From Vombatus ursinus (Eukaryota; Chordata; Mammalia; Diprotodontia; Vombatidae), in NCBI RefSeq assembly GCF_900497805.2, contig NW_020954557.1, positions 37,787,264 to 37,851,263 on the forward strand: a stretch of 64,000 nucleotides of DNA. The letters are read 5' to 3'. Every line of letters starts with the position of its first letter. Positions within the stretch are counted from its first letter, which is position 1. The notes under the pieces were generated by a model, which saw only the letters and a list, made by a program, of their open reading frames with translations, was not told where the DNA came from and did not search any database. Positions 32,560 to 44,419 of the stretch are shown here, one piece after another. The translations under genes were made by a program, and so were the position numbers.

Positions 32560-33371
32560 CATCAGCTTTAGCTGCTGTGATTCATGTATGATGAGTTTGA
32601 CCAGGATCTCTTTATTTTCTTGTGCGATGTATGGCTCAGATAAAGTGCTTCTTTCTCATGGTCATCTTAGATATTTGGTTCAACTTGCAGCGTGAGGGAT
32701 GTTGTCCAAATGCTTCCATCTCAAGCATCTGCTACTGTGTCCTCATGTAAACATCTAATCATAGGACAAGTACCAGTTGAGTGAGTCTGGCTAGAGATCT
32801 GAGAAAGTTTACAAAATAATAATAAGGGTTACAGTGACCTGGAGGGAATGTGAACATTAGCTGGAGCTAACACTTTCCATGAGTGACAACATTCTAGCTG
32901 TTAAGCCCCTTCTAAAAATGTAAAATGACTCTGGTGCTACTCAGGAACCCCTGCTGACCCTGCCAAAGCTTTGTCTCCACTTGAAGCTTATACTCAATGG
33001 AAAGCTAGAATTGCAAGTGAGAAATGAATGAAAACTTTTTTCTTGATGAGATAGACTATGACTAAATAATAATTATTATTTATTTGACTACATGACAAAT
33101 GAAGGCCAAGGTCATGAATGATTTTTTTAAATAAAAGATTTAAAAATTAAGGCAGAGTATCATCTTCCTTGAATGGTTTAAATATATTTCTGGCTGGAGA
33201 CAAGTGGATAAAATTGAAGGGTTGCCATTTGGCATGCTGGAAGATTCAATTTAACATTTTAAAGTTTTTTTTTTCTCTCATTCTGTTTTGGTGAAATAAA
33301 TAGAGGTCAGTAAAATTCCACATTTTGAATATTCTTTGACCTCTCCATTGCCCTTGTCTCTGTCTGAAAGG
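32560..33371. other. Intronic sequence, AT-rich, nothing recognised
   Basis: Includes an 18-bp AT palindrome, aaataataattattattt, near 33064. No exon was seen. Confidence 0.5.
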
Positions 33372-33592
33372 TTAAATCAGAAAAGCCTGGATTGGAATCC
33401 TGCTTTGGATATTGAGTGATTTCATGACCATGGACAAGTCACTTAATCCTGCCATTCTGTAGAATTGGGATACTACCTTTAGCACCCTAACATCCCCATT
33501 GGGTTATTGTGAGGTTCCAATGGGATAATATCTAATGGGTTATGTGTTCCAAAAATATTAATGTGTTGTATAAATAACAGCTATTATTCTTC
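33372..33592 (+). mobile_element. MIR
   Basis: Sense MIR: aaaagcctggattggaatcc, gacaagtcacttaatcctgc, gggttattgtgaggttccaa, tgttgtataaataacagcta. Confidence 0.7.
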
Positions 33593-33839
33593 TTTCCTTT
33601 GATCTCAGATGAGTCTCTTTAAAGCATTATTTCCACTTATTTAATTGAGAGAGAGAATGAACAACAATGAGAGCAATAGTAACAGACCAAGAGAACATAT
33701 GTGCATGTACTTGCTTGACTCAGTCAGCTATCGGCCTTTCAGATGGTAAAACCAGAAAGGATTTTGGAAGCACAAGAAGCTTTTCTTGATTTTTCTTTCT
33801 TTTTTATTACAATAGGCAAAGGATGTGAAATTTCAGCTG

Positions 33840-34055
33840 CCTAGAGAATTTCCAGTACGAGGACTTCCTTCACCAAAACAGATTTCAACCTATCTATGAC
33901 TGAATAGATACTTTCTAGAAAATTTTCTATAGCATAGAGAGGTTAAACCACTTACCCAGAGTCACACAGTTAATAAGTGTCCAAGGTGGGATTCAAACTT
34001 CACACCTAGCATAGCAATCTTGACCCTCTGCCTCTATATACCGCTAAACAACCTA
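33840..34055 (-). mobile_element. Ther/Opo-type CORE-SINE
   Basis: Degraded reverse copy: gagaggttaaaccacttacc, cagagtcacacagttaataa, gtgtccaaggtgggattcaa. Confidence 0.6.
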
Positions 34056-36078
34056 TATGAAAATGTAGTACTCATGGTGTTGTTTATGCAGGTTTAAGAA
34101 AAAGAAATTTCTGTTGAATGAATGAGTTACAATTATTCTTAACTTGTTGATAATATTAATAAATTTCATGGGTATCTGGAGTCAAGTTAACTCTTGATTT
34201 TCAATGAAAATTGGAGAGAGAAATGGGTGAAAAACTGGGAACAATGAAAAATTTTTCTTATTAACAATCCAACTGTGCAGTGAAACGAACCTACCATTTT
34301 ACATTTCCTTTTTATTCTGTTTATCAGGGGAAACACATACTTAAATATTATTTATGTTTTCAACATAGAACATTTTTAAGAAAGTGAGAGAGGAACAATT
34401 TGGATCCCTCCCTCTCTCCTCAATCCCCCCTCCCTCTCTCTCTTCTTCAAAGGATTATTCACTTTTTGAGTCATAATTTGGCCAATATCATATAATTTTA
34501 CTACTCTGTGAACCGAATCTGGTATACTCTGGTGTATTGCAGTCTACTTAGGATTTTCCATGCGTAATTCATGTTTTCTTTGTATTCAGAATAATTATGG
34601 ACTATGGAAGTTAAGATGTAGCTACACTGTAATTTTTCACTTTGCCCATTAGAGAAACCCAGATGGAAGGATAAGATAAATGTGTGCTGTATTTTAAAAA
34701 GTGCTGCCTTAAAAAATTTTTTTTGGCTTTTTACCTTTCTTTCTCTTTCTCTATTTAAGCTACAAAGTGTTACTATTACCTTTGCTCATTCTCTTTCATT
34801 TCCTCATGTACATTCTAGGTAATATCTTAGCTGGGTTAGCCAACTTTGACTAGCTTATTGTGACTCCATTGACTAGTGTCCACAATCAAAAGTAAAGGGC
34901 CATTTGGTTGTTTTCTTTTTTTCCCTCCTCATATAGTATACCTTCCATTTGAAAATAAGAAAAAAAAATTCCCAAAGCAGGAATCACTATATTACCAAAG
35001 CAGACAGAAAGGCCACTCAAGGGAGTGCCCAACCTGGAGTGAAAGCCTACTGAAAGAGGGGAGAAAGTAATGAACAGTTTTGAAAAATGAAGTTATGTAA
35101 CTTAGAGCTGCCCAGGGATGCTCTGAAGGTCTATTAGACACAGTTCTTGAAAAGTGGTTTAAATGAAACTAAAATGTAATAACAGAATTCTCTCACTAGA
35201 GAGAATGGAAAATGATTCCTCACTAAAATTAATCGACTCCATCAGGAGGTTGGTACTAGCTTTAGCTTGTTTAGGGAATATTTGGTATTTGGCAAGAGAA
35301 GGTCTAGCTGAGAGAGCATCTAATGAATGAATGTGGTTCATTGAACATGGGAAATCAATCCCTTTTCTTCAAAGGTGTCACCCAGAGTTTAATAGCATCA
35401 AGTGATCATGTCCATCTAGCCATTTGGGAAGGCTTAATAGGATGGTTATTCTGTTTCCAAGCAATATGGTATTCTTTGTATTCAAAGTTTCCCTGAGTCT
35501 CTGTCTCTTTCTTTCTGTCTTTATCTATCAGTCTCTGTCTCTGTCTCCACTCCCTGCCTCTCCCTCTCCCTCCCCCCTCCTTCTTTATGTTTAGTTTATT
35601 TATCCTTTATATCTCTTTCTGGTATTATTTGTGTCCAAAATCAATCTCCTTCTTGCTCTATGTCTCTCTTTACTTCTCTTTTCCCTCTCTGATATTCTTT
35701 GTTTTCTCCCTGTCCTATCTCCTTATCCATCTCTCACTCCCCTTCTCCCCTCCTTCTTTTCTTTCCTTCCCTCCTACAGAATTTCTTCTTAAATGAAACT
35801 TGGACAATTTGCGAGAATGGGAACAAGAAAGACTGGTCAATTTTTTATTGCCTTTAATAACAAAATCAATTTCTTTTGTCATGATTTCTTGCTGGTACTT
35901 TTGGCTCATTCTCGCTGAGCTTTTCTACAGGAAGCTCTTTCAATGGTCAGTGAGTTTTTAAGTCTGGAATGAGAAGCTGAAATAATTTTGGATTGCTCTT
36001 CTTTCTCATAGAGAGAGAAATATAGTACTATAGTGAATCTTATGGATGTCCAAATGATTTTTTTACTGTTTAATGCTT
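34056..36078. other. Intronic sequence with pyrimidine tracts
   Basis: No repeat family or exon was recognised over about 2 kb apart from CT-rich low complexity at 34405-34450 and 35490-35790. Frames within the CT-rich part are compositional artefacts. Confidence 0.5.
35490..35790. repeat. Pyrimidine-rich low-complexity tract
   Basis: About 300 bp dominated by C and T (ctctgtctctttctttctgt, ccctctccctcccccctcct, cttcctcccttcctc). It gives a long hydrophobic-looking frame by composition alone. Confidence 0.85.
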
Positions 36079-36338
36079 GTTGTTATTGTTGTTGTTCATT
36101 AGTTTTAGTCATGTCTGACTGTTTGTGAACCCTATTTGGGGTTTTTTTGATAAAGATACTGGAGTGATTTTCCATTTCCTTCTCCAGCTCATTTTACAGA
36201 TGAGGAAATTGAGGCAAACAAGGTTAAGTGACTTGCCCAGGGTCATACAGCTAATAAGTGTCTGAGGCTGGACTTAAACTCAAGAAGATGAGTCTTCCTG
36301 ACTCCAGCCCTGGTGTTCTATCTACTGCTCCACATAGA
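36079..36338 (-). mobile_element. Mar1-like CORE-SINE
   Basis: Full-length reverse copy with an extended (TTG)n tail and core gatgaggaaattgaggcaaa. The head is degraded at 36330. Confidence 0.9.
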
Positions 36339-36364
36339 TGATATTTGGGAATGACACCACCTTC

Positions 36365-36597
36365 CATTTGAGTAAAATTCGATACTTTAAGTTATTTGAC
36401 ATCAGTTATTTTATTTGAACCTCACACCTCTGTGAGGGAGGTAGAACACATACTATTAACTTCACTTTGTAGATGAACAAATTAAGGTTGAAAGTTTCAT
36501 TTACCTGTTACAAGTCATGTAAAAATTAACGTCATAACTTCGATAAGAGCCCAAGTCTCATGGTTTTTACTCATACACTCTTTCATTGCCTTCTTCT
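36365..36597 (-). mobile_element. MIR
   Basis: Degraded reverse MIR: ttatttgaacctcacacctc, tgagggaggtagaacacata, gatgaacaaattaaggttga. Confidence 0.6.
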
Positions 36598-37159
36598 CTA
36601 CTATAATTCTAGCTTGTCTTTTAAGGAAACATTTCCATTCCAATATATCTCCTCATAAATGGACTCTAAATGACAGGTATTTGTGATAGAAGTTATACTG
36701 TTCCCTACAAATTATTTGGTTTGTTATAGGATCTATATCTAGCAGGTGCCAAATTAGACCACATTTCATATGCCACCCAGCTGTTCTCCTGGGCCATCTT
36801 GCTTTGTTTACCATCTGCTCTACCTCTACCCACCTGAAATTGCCTCCTTACACGTCTCCAAAAATCATGCTGCAACTCCCTGGGGCAGTTAATCCATTCA
36901 GGTTTGGAATACCTACCCTAGGGCTGAGCTATTTTGATTGGTAAATGAATACAGACTCACTTAGCCCCTGATGTCTAGTGGGCCACAGAATCATACTTCA
37001 CATTCCATCAAGCTACCCACCCAGATGGTCTTACCATCTGCCCTACCATCACAAGCACCCACCTCACCTCCTCTACTCCCTTCACTGGAAATAATAATTT
37101 TACCATTACTTCTGGAAAGGGTCTGTCATTTGACCAACCTATGGATCAATGCACTATCC

Positions 37160-37310
37160 CCATTCCAGACTAAAACTCTCTTCCCTGGTTACCACTCCTC
37201 TATGTGTGTCATCTTCTTTTGTTAGAATTCAAACTCCTTGAGTTTAAGGATTGTCTCAATTTTGTGTTTGTGTTTTCATCAGGGACTACCTGAATCAATA
37301 CATGCTTTTT
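37160..37310 (+). mobile_element. Possible L2 3' end
   Basis: agaattcaaactccttgagt followed by aaggattgtctcaattttgtg and caatacatgctttttcatcc resemble the L2 terminus. The upstream boundary is unclear. Confidence 0.45.
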
Positions 37311-37362
37311 CATCCATCCATCCATCCATCCATTCATTCCTTCATTCATTCATTCACTCACA
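37308..37362. repeat. CATC/CATT tetranucleotide microsatellite
   Basis: (ATCC)n grading into (ATTC)n. Confidence 0.9.
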
Positions 37363-37745
37363 TCAGAATTAGAAGGGATCACAGAGATCATATAGTCAAT
37401 ATGTCCTCAAGCAAGAACCCTTCTACTGTTTTCATGACAAGTAGTAATTCAGCTTCTGCTTGATGAATTTCAGCAATGTGAAATTCACTCTACCTCTGGG
37501 CAACTCTAATTATTAGGAAGTTTTTCTTTATATCAAAAAGAAATTGTTATCTTCTCTTCTTATTGTTCCTAATTGTACCCTGTAAGAAAGAATACAAAAA
37601 AGCATGATTTCTTTTCTGTATTTCAGCCTTTTAAATACTTAAAGATAGCTATTTTTTCTTCTCTTGGCTAAACATTACTAGATCCTTCAATTAATATTTG
37701 TAGGGTAAAGTTTTGGGTCCCTTCATAGTTTACTTTTGGTCAAAT
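37363..37745 (-). mobile_element. CR1/L3-like LINE 3' region
   Basis: The plus strand reads like antisense CR1/L3 near its 3' end: cagcttctgcttgatgaatt, ctctaattattaggaagttt, taaatacttaaagatagcta, ctcttggctaaacattacta. Confidence 0.6.
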
Positions 37746-37760
37746 CTATAATTTCATTGG

Positions 37761-38018
37761 ACAGCTAGGTAGCACAGTTGATAGAGCACTGGACCAGGAG
37801 TCAGGAAGATTCATCTTCCTGAATTCAACCTGGCATCAGACACTTACTAGCTCTGTGACCCTGGGCAAGTCACTTAACTCTGTTTGACTCAGTTTCCTCA
37901 TTTGTAAAATGGGCTGGAGAAGGAAATGGCAAACCACTCCAGTATCTTTGCTGAGAAAACCCCAAGTGGAGTCACAAAGAGTTGGACAAGACTGAAAATG
38001 ACTGAATAACAACAAAAA
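37761..38018 (+). mobile_element. Mar1-like CORE-SINE with perfect target duplication
   Basis: Complete sense copy: acagctaggtagcacagttg head, ccccaagtggagtcacaaag block, aacaacaaaa tail. Flanked by perfect 13-bp ataatttcattgg at 37748-37760 and 38019-38031. Confidence 0.95.
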
Positions 38019-38099
38019 ATAATTTCATTGGTGTAGGGAGCTTTGAGAGAGTTTGCACCTTTTACCAATGAATATTTGCAATTCTTCTATAACCTAGTA

Positions 38100-38230
38100 A
38101 CTTCGTAAATGGCCTGGGGATACTGAGAGGGCAAGTGAAGTGCCTAGAGAAACACAACTAAAATGTTAGAGGCAAGTCTGAAATCCAGTTCTGCCTGTCT
38201 CTGAGGCCAGCTGTCTGTCCATCATGTTAC
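38100..38230 (-). mobile_element. MIR fragment
   Basis: Reverse: agtgaagtgcctagagaaac, gcctgtctctgaggccagct. Confidence 0.45.
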
Positions 38231-38649
38231 ATTCTCTCTCTTTGGTTATCTATTAGAAAAGAATAATGGTTTTCTATACATGATTATTTTTAAAAATCAC
38301 TGTGATTTACTTTGATTTACTTTGAGCTTATGTCAGCGAGCAAGGTAGGAGAATCAATTCTTTATTAAGTAGCGAATTTTGTAAACTCTCATTGGAGATT
38401 CTTTAGTAAAGAAGAGACAATCATCCTTCTTGGATGATTTCTTCATTCTACAACTTCCCAAAGGCAGAGGATTGAACAGGATGAACATCTTGTTCATCGT
38501 GATTCATCGTATGATCAATGTAAAGCAGGAGATGATAAAGTATCAATAATTTATTGTACAAAGGGTAAGCACATAGTGTTAGGCAGTAGAAAGAGTACGG
38601 TTTTCATAGTCAGAGAACTTGGGCTGGAATCTTGGCTTTGCCCTTCTAT
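38231..38649. other. Intronic sequence, nothing recognised
   Basis: Contains a short local repeat of gattcatcgt (38500-38511). No exon was seen. Confidence 0.45.
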
Positions 38650-39516
38650 TTTTAAAATCTTATTTAATATTTTATTTTTCCCAATTACATGTAAAAACAA
38701 TTTTAACATTCTTTTTTTTTTCAAATTTTGAGTTCCAAATTCTCTCTCTCCCTTCTCTCCCCCCCTCATTGAGAAGGCAAGCAATTTGACATAGGCTATA
38801 CATATGTAGTCTTACAAAACAAATTTCCATGTAAGTCATTCTGCAAAAGAAAACACAGACAAAAAAACACAAGAAAAATAAATAGTAAAGAAAAAATATC
38901 TTTGCTCTGCACTTAGACTCTCCCAGTTCTTTCTCTGGAGATGGACAGCACCTTTCATCATAAGCCCTACAGAATTGTCTTGGATCATTGTATTGTTGAG
39001 AATAGCTAAGTTATTCATGGTTGATCATCATACAGTATTGCTGTTATTGGGTACATTGTTCTCCAAAGGTTTTGCTCATTTCACTTTGCATCAGTTCATG
39101 TAGGTCTTTCCATGTTTTTTTCTGAGAGCATCCTGCTCATCATTTCTTAAAGCACAATAGTATTCCATCATAATCATATACAGCAATATATTAAGCCATT
39201 CCCCCAAGTGATGAATATCACCTAAATTTCCAATTCTTTGCCACTAAAACAGTTGCTATAAATATTTTTGTACATATAAGTCCTTTTCCTTTTTGTTTTT
39301 TATCTCTTTAGGATACAGACCTAGTAGTGGTATTACTTGGTCAAAGGGTATGCATGGTTTTATAGCCCTTTGAGTATAGTTCCAAATTGCTCTACAGAAT
39401 AGTTGAATCAGTATACAACTTCACCATTAGTACATCAGTGTTTTAATTTTCACACATCCTCTCCAACATTTCTCATTTTTCTTTTCTGTTACATTAGCTG
39501 ATCTGACAGGTATGAA
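38650..39516 (-). mobile_element. L1 3' end (ORF2 end plus 3'UTR), 5'-truncated
   Basis: The antisense order is T-rich end, 3'UTR (atttgacataggctatacat), ORF2 end (agcacaatagtattccatca, ttgccactaaaacagttgct) and the FDPAI-equivalent segment near 39320, stopping near 39516. Same layout as 738-1750. Confidence 0.85.
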
Positions 39517-40393
39517 AGAACAATGAAGAGGAAGACAAGAAGGCATACTAAACATAGATGATAATAGCAGAGAAATATCATATTTATCAGCTATTAAAAA
39601 CAGTAAGAAAGTAAAATTACAAGTCTTTCCATGTCCTATACTGGCGTTTCTCCAATTTTAGTAAGGCTGTATTGGGTAATGAAGAATTAAGACACTTTCC
39701 CGCCCTCCATTTTCTTTCGCTGTCCCTCAATATCTAGAGCTGTCAGTGTCTGATGAATAGAGGTGAAAAGCCACAAAGCCAAGACCAGAAAGAGATGTGG
39801 AGTAACCAGAATCATTTTCTGGAGAGCACAGTCCTAGGCATAAGATAAAGGCACAGAAAAACTGACAATAATCCTTCAGAACATGGCAAGATGAAAAGGT
39901 TTTTCATCAAATAGTGAAACAACTTCTGAACATCAACATTCCTTGGGAAGAAAAGGAGTAAAAGTAATTAGAAGTAGATTGTGTCTAAGGCAATTAGATA
40001 GAAATTTTGGAGGGAGGTGAATTTTGGGGAAAGGATCTTGGGTAAGTATATCAAAGGTAAATCCATTGGATAGTGAAAGGTTCTCATATTTTTTTCCTGA
40101 TATTCAAGGTTGTAAGAAGTAAAAGTATCTTGAAATATTAGAGTCTGATATAATTAACTCTTATTGTATCTAACCTGGCCTAGTATTTATTGTTGGTCCA
40201 TGTTGTCCCTTTCTTGTGAGGCAAGGGGCATGCAGGCTCCTGGCATTTAAGATCACAGGGAAATTTTAAATCTAAGCCCCAAGAAGGTCAGGAACAGGGA
40301 ATAATATTTAATGGGGGAATGCACAAGACATGAAGTATGGCACATGGGGGCTGATTCTGGAAGTACTATTTAATTTATTTTGACCAAATAGAG
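39517..40393. other. Intronic sequence, nothing recognised
   Basis: Single-copy-looking; no exon or family was recognised. Confidence 0.45.
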
Positions 40394-41011
40394 CAGAGGT
40401 TCCCAAACTTATTTGGCCTACCACTCACTTTTCAAAAAAAATTATTCAGCACCCCTCACCCCCAGAAATCTACTTTCTTTAATCATTTAATTTTCTTGAA
40501 ATTTTCATAATTTCAAAAAATATAAAATATTTTTAAAAATGATACATCTTAAATTTAATAATTTATTGTAAATTTGTGGGGTTTTTCCTGCATTGAAATT
40601 TTGATGATGCAATATTGCATCATGTAATTGTATAGTATTGTATTGTAAACAAGTCATTATACGCATGTATTCCTGCTGCTGCATCCTGGACTTCCCAACA
40701 ACACATGACACACTCACTTGCCAATACTTGCTTGTTAAGACCTGTCAGTGGACTTGACCACTGATTGGTTATAATTTGAATTTTGTGTGTTTATTTGGAA
40801 AATAATGTAATCACTATGACTTTAACTCTGTTACACAACAGATGAAACATGTATGGACAGTTTTTCAAGATTTTCTTATCTTCTTTCCTTATGCTTCAAC
40901 CACCCCCTTACTTTTATTCAATGCCCCTCAATTGTACCCAGTGCTACTACTGCCCCCCTGGATTGTTCCAGGACCCCAAGGGGGTGATATCTTCCATTTT
41001 GGAAACCTCTG
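40394..41011. mobile_element. hAT-type non-autonomous DNA element
   Basis: 618 bp bounded by inverted ends cagaggttcccaaac and ttttggaaacctctg. GGCCTACC...GCACCCC-type subterminal sequence appears on the left, and CCCCC-rich sequence on the right (40905-40990). The interior is AT-rich and carries the 20-bp perfect palindrome atgatgcaatattgcatcat (40604-40623). No transposase frame and no clear target duplication. Confidence 0.7.
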
Positions 41012-42109
41012 AATTGAGGGAAATACTTTATAAAGAATAAATGGAGCAATTAATTTGCAATAATAATATTTTATAATGCTCTTAGAAACCATAGATTTTC
41101 TTAACCTGACAGACATAGTGTAAATACCTTTTTATATACAGATGAAGTCAAAAAATTATTTTTATTTTTTCAGAGAAGATAAGCTTTAATTGTCTTTTTG
41201 TTTGTGATCATCTCCTAGGTATGATAGGTAGATTCAGCACTGAGAAGAGTATTTTTCTGTACTTCATTCAGTTTTTCAGTGCCTAATGCCTATCCTCATA
41301 ACAATGTCAAGAACTGATACACTTTTAGAAAACAGCTTTTCATTTCTCCTATGAATTGTTTATCTTTCCTGAAGCAAAGTAAATTGTTCATACAGCAGTT
41401 CTTATTATTCTGTGTATATCCCATTGGAATTGGTGCTGTGGGGCTTTCTATGACTGTAGATTGAATGATAGGTTTTAGCAAATCACTGGTTCTAACCAAG
41501 TGAATCAAATCTGAACGTGGTGAGTGAACCTGGTAAAAGTTCATCATGCTTACATGGAGTTTTGAATGAAGACAGTAGGCGAGGCTGTTTCTCTGTGCTC
41601 TCAGAAATACTTGCTTTGAAATTTTCAAGTAAAATCAATATTGGTTTTTCATTCCACAGAAATTATAGTTTTTGTCTGGTAAGAAACCATGGTGCAGATA
41701 TATCTTGCCTACTATATATGATTCTGGTTACTGAACCTTAAGGAAAAGCAAATAAATAAACTATGGAACTGGAGAAGATTAAGATAAGGATTATTAATGT
41801 GATGAATGGAAGGACATCCATAAGCAATAGAATAAAATATTAATAATTCTTTTTCACCACCTTTATCACCATTGGCACATATCTGATATGTGCCAATGAA
41901 TGACCTATCATAAAATGGAGGGGATAATGAAATCCTGAGGGATATGCCAGTAGAATACAGCCACTGTGTTATTTTTTTTCCCTGTGGGAAAACACACACA
42001 TTGATATATTTTTGATAGACCTGTGTGCATGAGTTTCTGGAAAGCAATTCGAGTTTGGAAAGCAATTCCATTATGGAAAGCAATGTGAAATTATATACAA
42101 AAAGTTACT
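41012..42109. other. Intronic sequence with a hairpin
   Basis: No family was recognised. It includes a 13-bp-arm hairpin (41870-41898) and a short triple repeat (42036-42085). Frames on both strands lack motifs. Confidence 0.45.
41870..41898. repeat. Perfect 13-bp inverted repeat with 3-nt loop
   Basis: Left arm cattggcacatat (41870-41882), loop ctg, right arm atatgtgccaatg (41886-41898). There is no flanking extension. Confidence 0.95.
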
Positions 42110-42640
42110 AAACAGTGCATACAGTGTCAAAGGCTGCAGAGAGATCAGGAAGAATGAGGATTGAGAAAGAGCCATTGGATTTGGCAATTCAGGGATCATT
42201 GGTAACTGGAGAGAGCAGTTTCAGTAGAATGATGCGGTCAGAAGCCATATTTTAGAGATTCAAGATGGTGAGAAGAGCCTAAGTGGAGGGGTACCCATTG
42301 TAGATAGCCTTCTCAAGGAATTTAGCCACGAAAGACAGAAGAGATTTGGGGATAGGTACACATGGATAGACTGAAGATAAGTGAGAGAGTGGGGATGATA
42401 GAGGGGGCAATCTATGGAAAAGAATGCATAGAGTAGGATCAATTGTATAGTTTGAGGAGTTAGCCTTATAAGGAGAAGGGCCACCTCTTTGTGTGAAACA
42501 GAGGTGAAGGAGGAGATAGTGGCAGACTGCATCTGACTGATAGGAGATGAAGAGGAGGGTAGAAGACTGAGCTCCCAGGGAAGTACCTCAAGTTTTTTAG
42601 TCAAATATGAGGCAAGATTCTTAGCTGAGTGGATGTTGGG
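42110..42640 (-). mobile_element. L2-like LINE, RT region
   Basis: The purine-rich plus strand (gagcagtttcagtagaatga, tggtgagaagagcctaagtg, gggccacctctttgtgtgaa) follows the order of antisense L2-type RT sequence. Strongly diverged; the parent clade could be L2 or CR1/L3. Confidence 0.6.
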
Positions 42641-42649
42641 GAAAGGGAG

Positions 42650-42805
42650 CCACAGATAGACTGAGAGTCAGGAAGAGAAGGGTTTAATCCTACCTCATAC
42701 ATTTACATCATGACCCTGGGCCATTCAGTTAAGCTCTCTTTGTCTCATTTCCTCATCAATGAAATGATGGATTGGACTTGATGATCTCTCTGAATCTATG
42801 ATCCT
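42650..42805 (+). mobile_element. MIR3
   Basis: Sense MIR3: gactgagagtcaggaagaga, tcatttcctcatcaatgaaa, tggattggacttgatgatct, tgaatctatgatcc. Confidence 0.75.
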
Positions 42806-44174
42806 CGAATGAATTTTCTTTAACAATAACAACTAATGAGGTTTCAGCCTCCCTTGGTGGAGAAAATACTCACATTGATGAAATTGGTGAACTTTTGGCA
42901 ATTCCCATCTTCCATGATCTTTCAAACATCACATCCTTCATAGTTCTTTCACTACCCATGGATGTAGTCCATTCTTGTATCAAGTGTCTTAAATTAGCCT
43001 AGGGCAATCTTTTTATCTCCTCACTTACCTTGGGTATTACCTCCATTTTAGGCCATCATGTGCAGTACAACAGTTATTCTCCTTGCCTGGGAAGATAGAA
43101 ACAGAACAAGCCTTTTAAGCTTCCCTGTTTTAAATTATCATTGGGCCATCCAAGTCAAGGTCCTATCTCTTCTTTGATCCTCCTTTTCCTCTCAATATAG
43201 CTTTAAAAACCTTTTGTGTGTTTTTTTTATCTTTCCTTGCCAGCCTCAGTTAAACCTGAGCTTTAGCACTCCTCACACTATTTTCATAGGATCATGTTGT
43301 GCTCTTATATTCATCCCCTGTTAGACAGGCTTGTTTCCATCATTTGTATGTTTCTTTTTAAAATTTAAGTTTGTGTTTTCCCTTTGAATCCACATCAGTC
43401 CCTTCAGACATAGCATGTTTTTTCTTCCCATTGAAATTGTTTTGCTTTGTGTCTTCAGAATTCTTGATCATTTCCCATGCTTCCTGAGCTGACTTCCTCT
43501 GTAGCATTTGAATCCATAATATCTTAACTATCTTTCCTCTGAATCCTTTGAAATCTGTTTTCCAAAACCTAAGGAATAAGTCACATTGTACCTGATTTCC
43601 TCTTCATCACAAACTCTAGGCTGGAGTACTCACTTTTTCAAAAGGTACTCATGATTTCTGTCCCCAGAAATCAGTTTCTCACTGTTAGGGGATATTAGAT
43701 TCAGAATAACATTTCTCTTTGTTGCTTCCTCTATTTTTTGCAATGATGGTGGTAGCATAGGGAAAGGAGATGAGAACTCAAGGTGAGAAAACACCCTATG
43801 TAATTACAGAAGATCCCATCTGAATTTTTAAATAAACTGTCACAATAGGAAATTGATAAAACTGAAGATGTTGACTATGATCACCAGCATTTCTTTTAGA
43901 AGTTTAACTGGTGTCACACAGGGAGGCCTACACGTTGCTTAGCAAACACTTTTTTTCTTCCCAAGTGGAGAAATTTGGCAACAGAAGACAATTCTAGTTT
44001 AAAGTACAAGCTCATGTGCAAAACATTACATAGGAGGAGAGCTGAAAAAATATGGTAGAGAAAATGAGTCTGCAAAAAGCTTGGCATCAGACCCAACTAA
44101 GACAAATTATTCCAAGGGGACTTGTAGGTAAAACTTTACTCCAGTCTCTGAAGAAAAGGTGGTCCTTCTCTTTG
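42806..44174. other. Intronic sequence, possibly an ancient repeat
   Basis: 42830-43800 has the texture of a dispersed repeat (CTTTGTGTCTTCAGAA, TTTCCTCTGAATCCTTTGAA), but no family can be named. No exon was seen. Confidence 0.35.
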
Positions 44175-44280
44175 AATGAATGAATGGGTGAATGAAGCTA
44201 TTATTAAGTGCTTACTATGTGCCAAGCTCTGGCACATACACAGAAATGTAAGACAGTCAGTCTCTTCTGAAACTACTGTC
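44175..44280 (-). mobile_element. L2 3' end
   Basis: Reverse L2 terminus: attattaagtgcttactatg, tgccaagctctggcacatac. Confidence 0.65.
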
Positions 44281-44419
44281 AATGCGACAACATATTGAGG
44301 ATTTCAGCTGCAAGAGAGATGGACTTTTCTGTGGTCCCAATGGTTCAATGAAAAGTCCCAGGGTCTTTTCATTCTGTTCGTTTGTGTTTTCTCCAAGTGC
44401 TTGCCTATCAATCATTCCC

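Noticed and set aside
33820-33900. T-rich tract plus AG followed by a short frame (acceptor-like)
   Set aside because: No donor or coding similarity follows; the sequence passes into a degraded CORE-SINE.
35587-35796. Ser/Phe/Leu-rich frame resembling a membrane protein
   Set aside because: Produced by the CT-rich low-complexity tract.
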